A stretch of DNA of 31,205 nt from NCBI GenBank assembly GCA_964557575.1, contig CAZLBC010000052.1, positions 1 through 31,205 of the forward strand, in the 5' to 3' direction. This stretch comes from CAZLBC01 sp964557575 (GTDB taxonomy: Bacteria; Planctomycetota; Phycisphaerae; SM23-33). Shown here one piece after another: positions 25,186 to 31,205 of this stretch. Below the pieces are notes generated by a model, which was not told where the DNA came from, did not search any database, and saw nothing but the letters and a program-made list of their open reading frames with translations. The translations under genes were made by a program, and so were the position numbers. Positions within the stretch are counted from its first letter, which is position 1. Each line of letters opens with the position of its first letter.

Positions 25186-25425
25186 ATGAACAAAAGAGAA
25201 ATCATCGACGAGATCATGCGTATCAACCATTCCGCGAAGCCGGAATTTCTCGCCCGGTTCAAGGAGAATCACCTCGGCGAGTATCTGCGGCATCTCAACG
25301 CGGTCATCGCCGAACAGCGCCTGCATGCTTCGACCTTTGCGGCGCCGCCCGGCTCGGCGACCGTCGAGCGCAGCGCGGCGGCGAGCGAAATCGGGTACCT
25401 GCCGCCCCATACCATCGGTGCCTGA
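25186..25425 (+). CDS. Small conserved-looking protein, 79 residues
   Basis: ATG 25186 gives a 79-residue acidic/helical protein. The pattern REIIDEIMRINHSAKPEFLA (4-23) followed by HLGEYLRHL (29-37) resembles a small uncharacterised family that I recall in planctomycetes, with 'IN-SA-PEFL--F----L--YL-HL'. The tail from about 46 is Ala/Ser-rich and probably disordered. An upstream in-frame ATG (25154) would add about 11 residues; neither start has a clear Shine-Dalgarno sequence. It stands between the phosphatase (divergent) and tRNA-Asp. The 'INHSA' pattern is the main reason to accept it as real. Confidence 0.6.
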   Translation: MNKREIIDEIMRINHSAKPEFLARFKENHLGEYLRHLNAVIAEQRLHASTFAAPPGSATVERSAAASEIGYLPPHTIGA

Positions 25426-25428
25426 TCC

Positions 25429-25473
25429 CCCGGCGGGTCTTTCGGTATCGCCGGGACGTCGACTTTTCTTTTT
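25429..25473 (+). terminator. Possible terminator after the small gene
   Basis: CCCGGCG (25429-25435) pairs with CGCCGGG (25449-25455), a 13-base loop between them; a T-rich stretch (ACTTTTCTTTTTC) follows after some eight bases. The offset between stem and T run makes it weak as an intrinsic terminator. Confidence 0.35.
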
Positions 25474-25482
25474 CAAAGGCAG

Positions 25483-25510
25483 TTGACAACGGGGGTATAA
25501 TATATATACT
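25483..25510 (+). promoter_or_regulatory. Strong sigma-70 promoter for tRNA-Asp
   Basis: TTGACA (25483-25488) is a perfect -35 box. TATACT (25505-25510) follows after 16 bases. TATAAT at 25496 is closer to consensus but only seven bases from the -35 box, so the later hexamer is preferred. Transcription would begin about 45 bases before the tRNA. Confidence 0.8.
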
Positions 25511-25563
25511 TCCGTCGACTTTGTTCGCGGAGGCCCGCCCGCGGGATCTCTCCGGGCGAAGAT

Positions 25564-25637
25564 GGGACCGTAGCTCAATTGGATAGAGCATCGGACTGTC
25601 GATCCGAAGGTTGCGGGTTCGATTCCCGTCGGTCTCG
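25564..25637 (+). tRNA. tRNA-Asp (anticodon GTC)
   Basis: A complete 74-base cloverleaf without CCA. The acceptor stem GGGACCG pairs with CGGTCTC (one G-U pair) and the discriminator is G73, as expected for Asp. The anticodon stem TCGGA/TCCGA holds the loop CTGTCGA with GTC at 34-36. The T arm GCGGG-TTCGATT-CCCGT closes it. Its G34 makes it one of the four tRNAs normally modified to queuosine. Confidence 0.97.
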
Positions 25638-25647
25638 TTTTTTTTTT
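25638..25647 (+). terminator. T10 tract at the tRNA 3' end
   Basis: Ten consecutive T residues follow the discriminator base directly. The acceptor stem or T arm could act as the hairpin of an intrinsic terminator. No separate stem is present. Confidence 0.45.
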
Positions 25648-25696
25648 GCGCGCGGGGGGACGGAAGGGGAGCGTTTCGCCGCATCGACTGTCCCCG

Positions 25697-26134
25697 TCAG
25701 TCATCCATCTCCCACAGCGGCAGGCCGGTCTCCTCGTCGTGCGTCCGCCGGAATACCGGTCCCGCGAACGACTCGACGACGCACTCGCAGGCGAAGACGG
25801 GCGTTCCTTTCGCCAGGTGACCGCCGAATGCCGCGCCCGTTTCGTCGGCGAGGGTGAGGTGGGCGTGCACGACCGGCTCACCGTCCCGTTCCGAGACGTT
25901 CCCCGTCAGGTTCGTGATCTCCAGCGGCCGGTCGATCGAGAAATAATCGTACTCCCGCGCTTCCTGGTCGTAACAGGCGAGCGACGCCTTCTGCACCGCG
26001 CCCAGCGCCCGGATGCGGCCCAGCCGGATACCGTTCTCGCGGCAGAAGGCGGCCAGGGCCTCCAGCAGGTCGTCCCCGCGGGAGAGCCGGCCCAGGTAGA
26101 TTTCTTTCGACGCGACGTTTCGTGATTTCAGCAT
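25697..26134 (-). CDS. PPC domain (DUF296) putative DNA-binding protein
   Basis: A 145-residue protein starting at ATG 26134 (MLKSRNVASK), which has GGAG eight bases upstream. A longer frame to 26203 is open but its start lies right beside a -10-like TATATT (26206-26211, minus), so it would lie at the transcription start. The protein is one PPC/PCC domain: EIYLGRLSRGDDLLEAL near the N-terminus, GAVQKASLACY (about 45-55), and HAHLTLADETGAAFGGHL (about 91-108), then the strand VFACECVVE. PPC domains form trimers; in plants they accompany AT-hooks, while bacterial stand-alone members are poorly characterised. No AT-hook is present, so DNA binding is a family assumption. It is divergent from the sulfatase gene. 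Confidence 0.88.
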   Translation of the reverse strand: MLKSRNVASKEIYLGRLSRGDDLLEALAAFCRENGIRLGRIRALGAVQKASLACYDQEAREYDYFSIDRPLEITNLTGNVSERDGEPVVHAHLTLADETGAAFGGHLAKGTPVFACECVVESFAGPVFRRTHDEETGLPLWEMDD

Positions 26135-26215
26135 GGTGTCGACTCCGTGGTGGGTATCGTCTTTGATTTCACCGTCGCGGCCGTCCGCCGAAACGGCCTT
26201 CATACAATATACCGC

Positions 26216-26244
26216 TTAACACGGCATCCGGATATTGGTATTCT
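26216..26244 (+). promoter_or_regulatory. Sigma-70 type promoter for the sulfatase gene
   Basis: TTAACA (26216-26221) and TATTCT (26239-26244) are 17 bases apart, giving five and four matches to the consensus hexamers. The predicted start of transcription is about 48 bases before the ATG at 26299. Confidence 0.55.
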
Positions 26245-26298
26245 AACAGCGACGGCCGGATACCGCGAGGACGGGGAAACCCGGAAAGGAAGAGTGCC

Positions 26299-28242
26299 AT
26301 GAACCGGACGAAGGCGAACATCACCAGGAGAGACCTGCTGTATCTCGCGGGCCTGACCGCGGTCGGGGCCTGCGCGGGGGAGAAGGTAGGAAAGCGAAAA
26401 GACCCCGCGGCCGGCGCGGCCGGCCGGCCCAATATCCTCTGGATCACCTGCGAGGACATGAGTCCCGACCTGGGCTGCTGGGGCGACGACTACGCCCGGA
26501 CACCGAACATCGACCGCCTCGCCGCGGCGTCGGTGAAGTACACCGCCGCGTTCGCCACCGCGCCGGTCTGTTCGCCCGTCCGGTCATGCCTGATCACCGG
26601 GCTCTACGCCACGTCGGCCGGGACGCCGAACCTCCGGTCGCGTTTTCCGCTGCCGGACCGGGTCCGCGGGTTCCCCTCCTACCTCAGGGAGGCCGGCTAT
26701 TTCTGCACGAACAACGTGAAGACCGACTACAACACCGCCGACGAGAAGCGGCTGATCCGCGAGTCGTGGGACGCCTGCAGCGGGAAGGCCCACTGGCGCC
26801 TCCGGAAGGATGACCGGCCCTTTTTCAGCATCTTCAACGACATGGTCACCCACCAGTCCCGGAGCATGGTCTGGCCGTACGAGAAGTTCAAAAAGCAGGT
26901 GCAGGCCCGCCTCCCCGCCGCCCGGCGCCACGATCCGGCGACGGCCCCCGTGCCGCCGTATTACCCGGACACGCCCGTCGTCCGCCGGACCGTCGCCCGG
27001 TACTACGACTGCATAAGCGTGATGGACATGAACACCGGGCGGATTCTCAAGCAGCTCGAGGAGGACGGCCTCGCCGACGACACGATCGTCTTTTTCTTCT
27101 CCGACCACGGGGCGGGGATGCCCCGCCACAAGCGGCTGGTCCTGGACTCGGGGCTCCACGTGCCGCTGCTGGTCCGCTTTCCCGAAAAGTACCGCCATCT
27201 CGCCCCGGCCGCCCCCGGCGAGACGGTCGACCGTCCGGTGAGCTTCGTCGACTTCCCGCCGACCGTCCTGTCCCTGGCGGGCCTGCGGCCGCCCGACTAC
27301 CTGCAGGGAAGGGCCTTCCTCGGTCCCGCGGCCGGCGCGGCGGAACCGCGAACATACGTCTACGCCGCGCGGGACCGCGTGGACGAGGCCTACGACCTCG
27401 CCCGCTGCGTCCGCGGCCCCCGGTACCACTACGTGCGGAATTTCATGCCGCACCTCTCCTACAACCAGCCGAGCTTCTACGCGGACAGGGGCGAGATACG
27501 CGACGAGATCACCGCCCTCGCCGCGGCGGACAAGCTCGAGACCGCCCCGCAGAAACACTACGCCGGGCCCCGCCGGGCGATCGAGGAACTCTACGACTGC
27601 GAAAAGGACCCCCGGCAACTGAATAATCTCGCGGGATCCGGCGACCACGCCGCGGTCCTGGAACGGATGCGGGGGCTGATGACTGACTGGATCATGCACA
27701 CCCGCGACACCGGCTTCCTCCCGGAATCCGACATGGCGCGGCGGATGGGGGACGGCTCCCCCCTCCGGATGGCATCGGATCCGGCGGTCTACCCGCTCGA
27801 AAAAATCCTCCGCACCGCGGAGATGGTCGGGCGGGAGGGTGTGGAAGCCGGGCAGGTCGCGGCGCTCGGTGACGGCGACCCGGCAGTCCGGTTCTGGGCC
27901 GCGGTGGGCCTGCACGCCGCCGGGGGCACGTCGGCCCGCGGGGTCGCGGCGCTGGAAAAGGCGCTCGGCGACGACTCCCCGCCGGTCAGGATCGAGGCGG
28001 CCTGGGCCCTGTGCGACGCCGGCGAAACCGGCCGGGCCGTGGCGGTTCTCGAGAAGGACCTCCGCGCCGCCGACCTCCGGGTGGCGATCCGGGCGGCCCG
28101 CGCGCTCCAGATGATCGGCGTGAAGGCCCGCCCCGCGCTGGGCGCGATGAAGGCGGTGCTGCGGAAGGCGAAGGCCGGCACGGGCGATAAGAACATGTTC
28201 ATCCGGTTCGCCCTCCAGCCGGCGGTGGCAAATCTGGAGTAA
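26299..28242 (+). CDS. TAT-exported lipoprotein sulfatase with C-terminal HEAT repeats
   Basis: A 647-residue protein with AAGGAAG upstream of ATG 26299. The N-terminus has a twin-arginine signal (TRRDLLYLAG, 9-18) and a lipobox, VGAC, with Cys25, predicting a membrane-anchored lipoprotein. The sulfatase domain starts at RPNILWITCEDMSPDLG (43-59; D53 as metal ligand). The formylglycine site is CSPVR (91-95, C91). The second metal motif is FFFSDHGAG (about 265-273). The canonical x of CxPxR is often Ser or Ala; Val is less usual but keeps the required C, P and R. Residues about 513-647 form HEAT-like repeats (LGDGDPAVRFWAAVGLHAAG), a fusion common in planctomycetes. The substrate would be a sulfate ester, probably of a polysaccharide, but cannot be named. 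Maturation needs an anaerobic or FGE-type enzyme not in the window. Confidence 0.94.
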   Translation: MNRTKANITRRDLLYLAGLTAVGACAGEKVGKRKDPAAGAAGRPNILWITCEDMSPDLGCWGDDYARTPNIDRLAAASVKYTAAFATAPVCSPVRSCLITGLYATSAGTPNLRSRFPLPDRVRGFPSYLREAGYFCTNNVKTDYNTADEKRLIRESWDACSGKAHWRLRKDDRPFFSIFNDMVTHQSRSMVWPYEKFKKQVQARLPAARRHDPATAPVPPYYPDTPVVRRTVARYYDCISVMDMNTGRILKQLEEDGLADDTIVFFFSDHGAGMPRHKRLVLDSGLHVPLLVRFPEKYRHLAPAAPGETVDRPVSFVDFPPTVLSLAGLRPPDYLQGRAFLGPAAGAAEPRTYVYAARDRVDEAYDLARCVRGPRYHYVRNFMPHLSYNQPSFYADRGEIRDEITALAAADKLETAPQKHYAGPRRAIEELYDCEKDPRQLNNLAGSGDHAAVLERMRGLMTDWIMHTRDTGFLPESDMARRMGDGSPLRMASDPAVYPLEKILRTAEMVGREGVEAGQVAALGDGDPAVRFWAAVGLHAAGGTSARGVAALEKALGDDSPPVRIEAAWALCDAGETGRAVAVLEKDLRAADLRVAIRAARALQMIGVKARPALGAMKAVLRKAKAGTGDKNMFIRFALQPAVANLE

Positions 28243-28275
28243 CGGTTTCCGCCGTCCGTGCTATACTGTCCTGTC

Positions 28276-30123
28276 ATGAACGATGTCTCGATACGCCGCC
28301 GGGCCTGTGCCGCCGCGCTGCTCATCGGACTCTCGTGCGGACACCTTTTTTCCGCCCGGCCGTCCGACCCGTCCGACGGCGGGGTTCTCGGCCCCGCGGC
28401 CATGGCCGTTGCGCCGGACGGGCGCACGCTCTACGTGGCGTGCCGCGACGGCCGTAAGCTCCTGGCGGTCGATGCCCACGCCGGCGCGGTTACCCGGTCG
28501 GTACGGCTCCCTCCCGCCCCGGGCGGCATCGCGATCGCGCCCGGCGGCACGCGGCTCTTCGTGACCTGCGCTGCGCCCGAAAGCACGATCGTCGTCCTGG
28601 CGGCGCCGTCGCTGGAGACGGTCCGCTCCTTTCCCGCCGGCCACACCGCCACCGCCCCGTGCCTGTCCCCCGACGGAAAACGGCTGTACGTCTGCAACCG
28701 GTTCGACAACGAGGTTGCGGTCATCGACGCGTCCGCGGGCGAGAAGATCGCCGGCGTGGCGGTCACCCGGGAACCGGTCGCGGCGGCCCTGACGCCGGAC
28801 GGCCGGCACCTGGTGGTCGCCAACCACCTGCCCCTGGAGCCGGCGGACGGGTTCCTGGTCCGGGGCGAAGTGACGATCATCGATACCGAAACCCTGAAGG
28901 CGACCAGGGTCCGGCTGCCGGACGGGTCCATGGCCCTTCGGGACGTCGCGATCCTGCCCGGCGGCACGCACGCCATGGTCACGCACGTGATCGGCACCTA
29001 CACCCTGGTGACCACGCAGGTCAGCCAGGGCTGGATCAACACCGGCGCGGTCAGCGTTGTCGACATCGCGAAGAAGGAGTTCGACAGCAACGCGCTGCTG
29101 GACAGCTTTTTCAAGGGGGCCCCGAATCCGTGGGGTATCGGCATCTCCGCGGACGGCGGCACCATCTGCGTGGCCCATTCCGGCAGCCGGGAGGTCAGCG
29201 TGGTTGATACCGCCCGGATGCTCGAGGAGATCCGCATGTACGGCGAGTTCCTCGGCCCGATGGGGGGCGAGAACGTCATCGAGGAATTTCGCCGGCGGGT
29301 CGTGCTCCCCGGCGTCGGCCCCCGGGCGGTGCGGGTGATCGGTTCCCGGGCGTACGTCGCCGAGTACTTCTCCGACACGATCGCCGTGGTTTCGCTCCCG
29401 GACGAGCCGCCCGGCATCGAGCCGACCACGATACGCCTCGGTCCCGAACCGACGCCCTCGCTTCGGCGGCGGGGGGAGATGCTCTTCCACGACGCCACGC
29501 TGTGCCTCGAGCAGTGGCAGAGCTGCGCGTCCTGTCACCCCGACGGGAGGGCCGACGCCCTGAACTGGGATCTGCTCAACGACGGCGGCGGCAGCCCGCG
29601 AAACACCAAGAGCCTGGTCTTTTCGCACCGCACGCCGCCTGCCATGGCGCTGGGCGTCCGGTCGACGGCGCGGGTGGCCGTCAAGGCGGGGCTCGATCAC
29701 ATCCTGTTCGCCTACGAAGACGACTACGACGAGGGGACCGTCGACGCGATCTACGCGTACATCAAGTCCCTGCGGCCCGTCCCGAGCCCCCGCCTGGTCG
29801 GCGGAACGCTCTCCGCCGCCGCACGCCGGGGAAAGAAGCTCTTCATGAGCGATGCGCTGGGCTGCAGCCGGTGCCACCCGCCACCGCTCTACACCGACTG
29901 CCGGAAGCACGAGGTGTTCCCCGCGGGCGATTACTTCACCGAGGAGTACGACACGCCGACCCTGCGGGAACTGTGGCGGACCGCCCCCTACATGAACACC
30001 GGGAAATTCACGACGCTTGAGAAGCTTTTCGTGGAGGGAAAGCACGGCGCCAGTCGCGGGAATGTCGACAAGCTCACCCGGAAACAGGTCGCCGACCTGG
30101 TCGCGTTCCTGCTGTCGCTGTGA
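28276..30123 (+). CDS. Exported YVTN-type beta-propeller fused to a di-haem cytochrome c
   Basis: A 615-residue protein. ATG 28276 is chosen for its signal peptide (RRRACAAALLIGLSCGHLFSA, ending near residue 28); GTG 28258 is an alternative and neither has a clear ribosome site. Residues about 35-380 hold propeller repeats of the YVTN/NHL kind, such as LYVACRDGRKLLAVDAHAG. The C-terminal part has two c-type haem sites: CASCH (417-421) and CSRCH (530-534), followed by TAPYMNTGKF (about 573), where Met may be an axial ligand. The layout resembles di-haem peroxidase/MauG-like modules. It would act in the periplasm in electron transfer or oxidation. It follows the sulfatase by 33 bases and may be co-transcribed. 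Confidence 0.9.
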   Translation: MNDVSIRRRACAAALLIGLSCGHLFSARPSDPSDGGVLGPAAMAVAPDGRTLYVACRDGRKLLAVDAHAGAVTRSVRLPPAPGGIAIAPGGTRLFVTCAAPESTIVVLAAPSLETVRSFPAGHTATAPCLSPDGKRLYVCNRFDNEVAVIDASAGEKIAGVAVTREPVAAALTPDGRHLVVANHLPLEPADGFLVRGEVTIIDTETLKATRVRLPDGSMALRDVAILPGGTHAMVTHVIGTYTLVTTQVSQGWINTGAVSVVDIAKKEFDSNALLDSFFKGAPNPWGIGISADGGTICVAHSGSREVSVVDTARMLEEIRMYGEFLGPMGGENVIEEFRRRVVLPGVGPRAVRVIGSRAYVAEYFSDTIAVVSLPDEPPGIEPTTIRLGPEPTPSLRRRGEMLFHDATLCLEQWQSCASCHPDGRADALNWDLLNDGGGSPRNTKSLVFSHRTPPAMALGVRSTARVAVKAGLDHILFAYEDDYDEGTVDAIYAYIKSLRPVPSPRLVGGTLSAAARRGKKLFMSDALGCSRCHPPPLYTDCRKHEVFPAGDYFTEEYDTPTLRELWRTAPYMNTGKFTTLEKLFVEGKHGASRGNVDKLTRKQVADLVAFLLSL

Positions 30124-30227
30124 GTTCGGGGGACATGATACATAATTCGTATCCCCTATTTCTTCAGCGGCGTCTTTCGCTTCCCGGCGGACTTGAGATC
30201 CAGGACCGGGGTCCCGTCGAAGGCGTC
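30124..30227. repeat. Direct repeat copy A: intergenic hairpin plus 3' end of the TrmO-like gene
   Basis: These 104 bases match 30233-30286 joined to 30387-30436 on either side of the N run. The first part contains a hairpin, GATAC-ATAATTC-GTATC, with GGGG and CCCC nearby. The second part repeats codons of the TrmO-like C-terminus (VLDLKSAGK) without the rest of the gene. It is either a real short duplication or an assembly duplicate beside the gap. Confidence 0.8.
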
Positions 30228-30232
30228 ACAAA

Positions 30233-30286
30233 GTTCGGGGGACATGATACATAATTCGTATCCCCTATTTCTTCAGCGGCGTCTTT
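30233..30286. repeat. Direct repeat copy B, interrupted by the gap
   Basis: Identical to 30124-30177; the missing continuation (copy A's 30178-30227) resumes exactly at the first base after the N run (30387-30436). ACAAA (30228-30232) separates the copies. The exact resumption implies the true gap length may be zero. Confidence 0.85.
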
Positions 30287-30886
30287 NNNNNNNNNNNNNN
30301 NNNNNNNNNNNNNNNNNNNNNNNNNNNNNNNNNNNNNNNNNNNNNNNNNNNNNNNNNNNNNNNNNNNNNNNNNNNNNNNNNNNNNNCGCTTCCCGGCGGA
30401 CTTGAGATCCAGGACCGGGGTCCCGTCGAAGGCGTCGATCCGGTCGATCGTCACCGTGTTTCCCTCGACCGACAGGACCGTGCAGGTGGTCACCGCGATG
30501 AGGTTGGGCCGGACGGGTGAGTGCGTGGCGAAGACGCCGGTGAGGGGATTGCTCTTGTTTCCGCGGGGATGGACCGTGAGAATCTTGCGCTTATCCGGCG
30601 TGTCGTTCTTGTGGAACCACCACAAAACCATCACGTGCGAGCAGTGTTCGAGCCGGTGCAGGGCCGGGACGTACGGCCGGTAGATCTCGATGCGGACCGG
30701 CGCGCCCTTCTTGTTGTGCACCTCCCCGACCGGATGCAGCTCGTAGACCGTATCGGCGTACCGGCCGGCGCCGGCGTTGCGTTTCGCCGCGGATGCGATC
30801 GGTTTCTCTTTCTGTTCGGCTTCCATTCCCCCGCAGGCCGCGAGTCCCGCCCCGGCCGCCAGCAATCCGCGCCGCGATGTATGCAT
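30265..30886 (-). CDS. TrmO/TsaA-like protein with TAT-lipoprotein signal (interrupted by N gap)
   Basis: The start is ATG 30886, with AAAGGAAAG just upstream. The family fold is clear: YELHPVGEVHNKKGAPVRIE (48-67), LEHCSHVMVLWWFH (79-92), HPRGNKSNPLTGVFATHSPV (106-125), RPNLIAV (126-132) and DAFDGTPVLDLKS (151-163). TrmO methylates t6A37 in certain tRNAs with S-adenosylmethionine, in the cytoplasm. Here residues 1-20 read as a twin-arginine signal with lipobox LAAC (Cys18), which would export it, so a tRNA role is doubtful. With a zero-length gap the frame continues as RKTPLKK and stops at 30265-30267, giving 173 residues; reading the 100 N as sequence shifts the frame and gives a false tail. 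Confidence 0.8.
30287..30386. other. Assembly gap, 100 N
   Basis: The run is exactly 100 N, the conventional placeholder for a gap of unknown size. It falls inside a duplicated sequence, so a repeat probably broke the assembly. Confidence 0.98.
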
Positions 30887-31019
30887 GATCTTTCCTTTCG
30901 CACCTCGTCTCAGGTGACCCGTTGTTGTATATACCGTACGCCTGTTGTCCCGTCATGGCCATTGAAATCCGCCGCCCGATGGGCGAGAATATCACGGCTC
31001 GCGTGGAAGGAGAGTATCG

Positions 31020-31205
31020 ATGGAAACATATATCCTGGTCGGTTTCGGATTTCTGCTCCTCGGGGCCGTGTGCGGCGGTTCGTTCGGCCTGCCGAGCAAG
31101 TACGCCGGCGAGAAGACGCCGTGGGAGGTGCTGTGGGGGCCGTTCTTCCTGTTCGTCACGATTATTCTCCCGCTCACGCTCGGCCCCGTCATCGTGAAAG
31201 ATTAC
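31020..31205 (+). CDS. rhaT: RhaT-like L-rhamnose/proton symporter, N-terminal part only
   Basis: ATG 31020 follows AAGGAGAG with ideal spacing. The first 62 codons reach the window end without a stop. The N-terminal hydrophobic helix YILVGFGFLLLGAVCGGSFG (4-23) is followed by LPSKYAGEKTPWEVLWGPF (24-42), then a second helix, FLFVTIILPLTLGPVIV. The pattern 'GSFxxPxKYxxxWxWExxW' at the end of the first helix is characteristic of the RhaT family of sugar-proton symporters in the inner membrane. Full family length is about 340 residues, so about four fifths of the gene are outside the window. Specificity for L-rhamnose is a family assumption. It is divergent from the TrmO-like gene. Confidence 0.75.
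   Translation, partial: METYILVGFGFLLLGAVCGGSFGLPSKYAGEKTPWEVLWGPFFLFVTIILPLTLGPVIVKDY

Noticed and set aside
25496..25501. TATAAT as the -10 box of the tRNA-Asp promoter
   Set aside because: It is only seven bases from the TTGACA box. TATACT at 25505 has the correct 16-base spacing.
25018..25881. Upstream extension of the phosphatase frame reading TGIEPATFGSTVRCSIQLSY
   Set aside because: This peptide is the familiar false translation of a tRNA gene on the opposite strand; it crosses tRNA-Asp and the promoter region.
28261..30045. A 594-codon open frame on the minus strand
   Set aside because: Antisense to the propeller/cytochrome gene, which has haem motifs and a signal peptide.
30164..30264. 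C-terminal extension of the TrmO-like protein past the N run
   Set aside because: 100 N is not a multiple of three, so the frame after the gap is arbitrary. Joining the flanks gives a normal short end at 30265.

Overview
The window looks like a scaffold piece from a high-G+C bacterium of the Planctomycetota/PVC type, probably from a metagenome or draft assembly because it contains a run of exactly 100 N. The assignment is inference. It rests on the combination of secreted HEAT-type proteins, a 1,500-residue PQQ-propeller/TPR protein, a long MoxR-DUF58-BatA-VWA operon, an NPCBM protein, a TAT-exported sulfatase with C-terminal HEAT repeats, and a YVTN-propeller/cytochrome c fusion. No ribosomal RNA or other marker gene settles the phylum.

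Layout. An initiator tRNA-fMet lies at 4-77 on the minus strand with its own promoter, divergent from a secreted HEAT-like protein at 350-1579. After a probable terminator and an extended -10 promoter comes the core of the window: eleven same-strand genes at 1758-22870 with gaps of 30 bases or less and several 4-base overlaps. In order they are a PQQ-propeller/TPR protein, a secreted alpha-alpha toroid protein, a MoxR ATPase, a DUF58 protein, a BatA-like VWA membrane protein, a second VWA/GATase-like membrane protein, a DUF4175-like membrane/coiled-coil protein, a secreted coiled-coil protein, a secreted TPR-like protein, an NPCBM protein and the queuosine enzyme QueG. folE (23154-23732) follows. 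A small element with terminal inverted repeats (22844-23084) separates the two and has replaced the end of queG.

The right third is made of short transcription units: a minus-strand GAF/PP2C phosphatase, a 79-residue small protein, tRNA-Asp(GTC) with a near-consensus promoter, a minus-strand PPC-domain (DUF296) protein, the sulfatase and the cytochrome c. A duplicated stretch with the 100-N gap falls inside the 3' end of a TrmO/TsaA-like gene that carries an unexpected TAT-lipoprotein signal. The window ends in the first 62 codons of a RhaT-type sugar symporter.

How the genes may work together. The MoxR ATPase is expected to act in the cytoplasm on one or more of the three adjacent proteins with MIDAS-like DxSxS motifs. 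The membrane and secreted members (propeller, toroid, coiled coils, NPCBM) would form an envelope assembly whose task is unknown, and this is the best candidate for an undescribed system here. Separately, FolE starts and QueG finishes queuosine synthesis, and tRNA-Asp(GTC), a normal substrate of that modification, lies 1.8 kb downstream of folE. The sulfatase, cytochrome and RhaT-like genes would fit use of sulfated polysaccharides or deoxysugars, but this is only a contextual inference.
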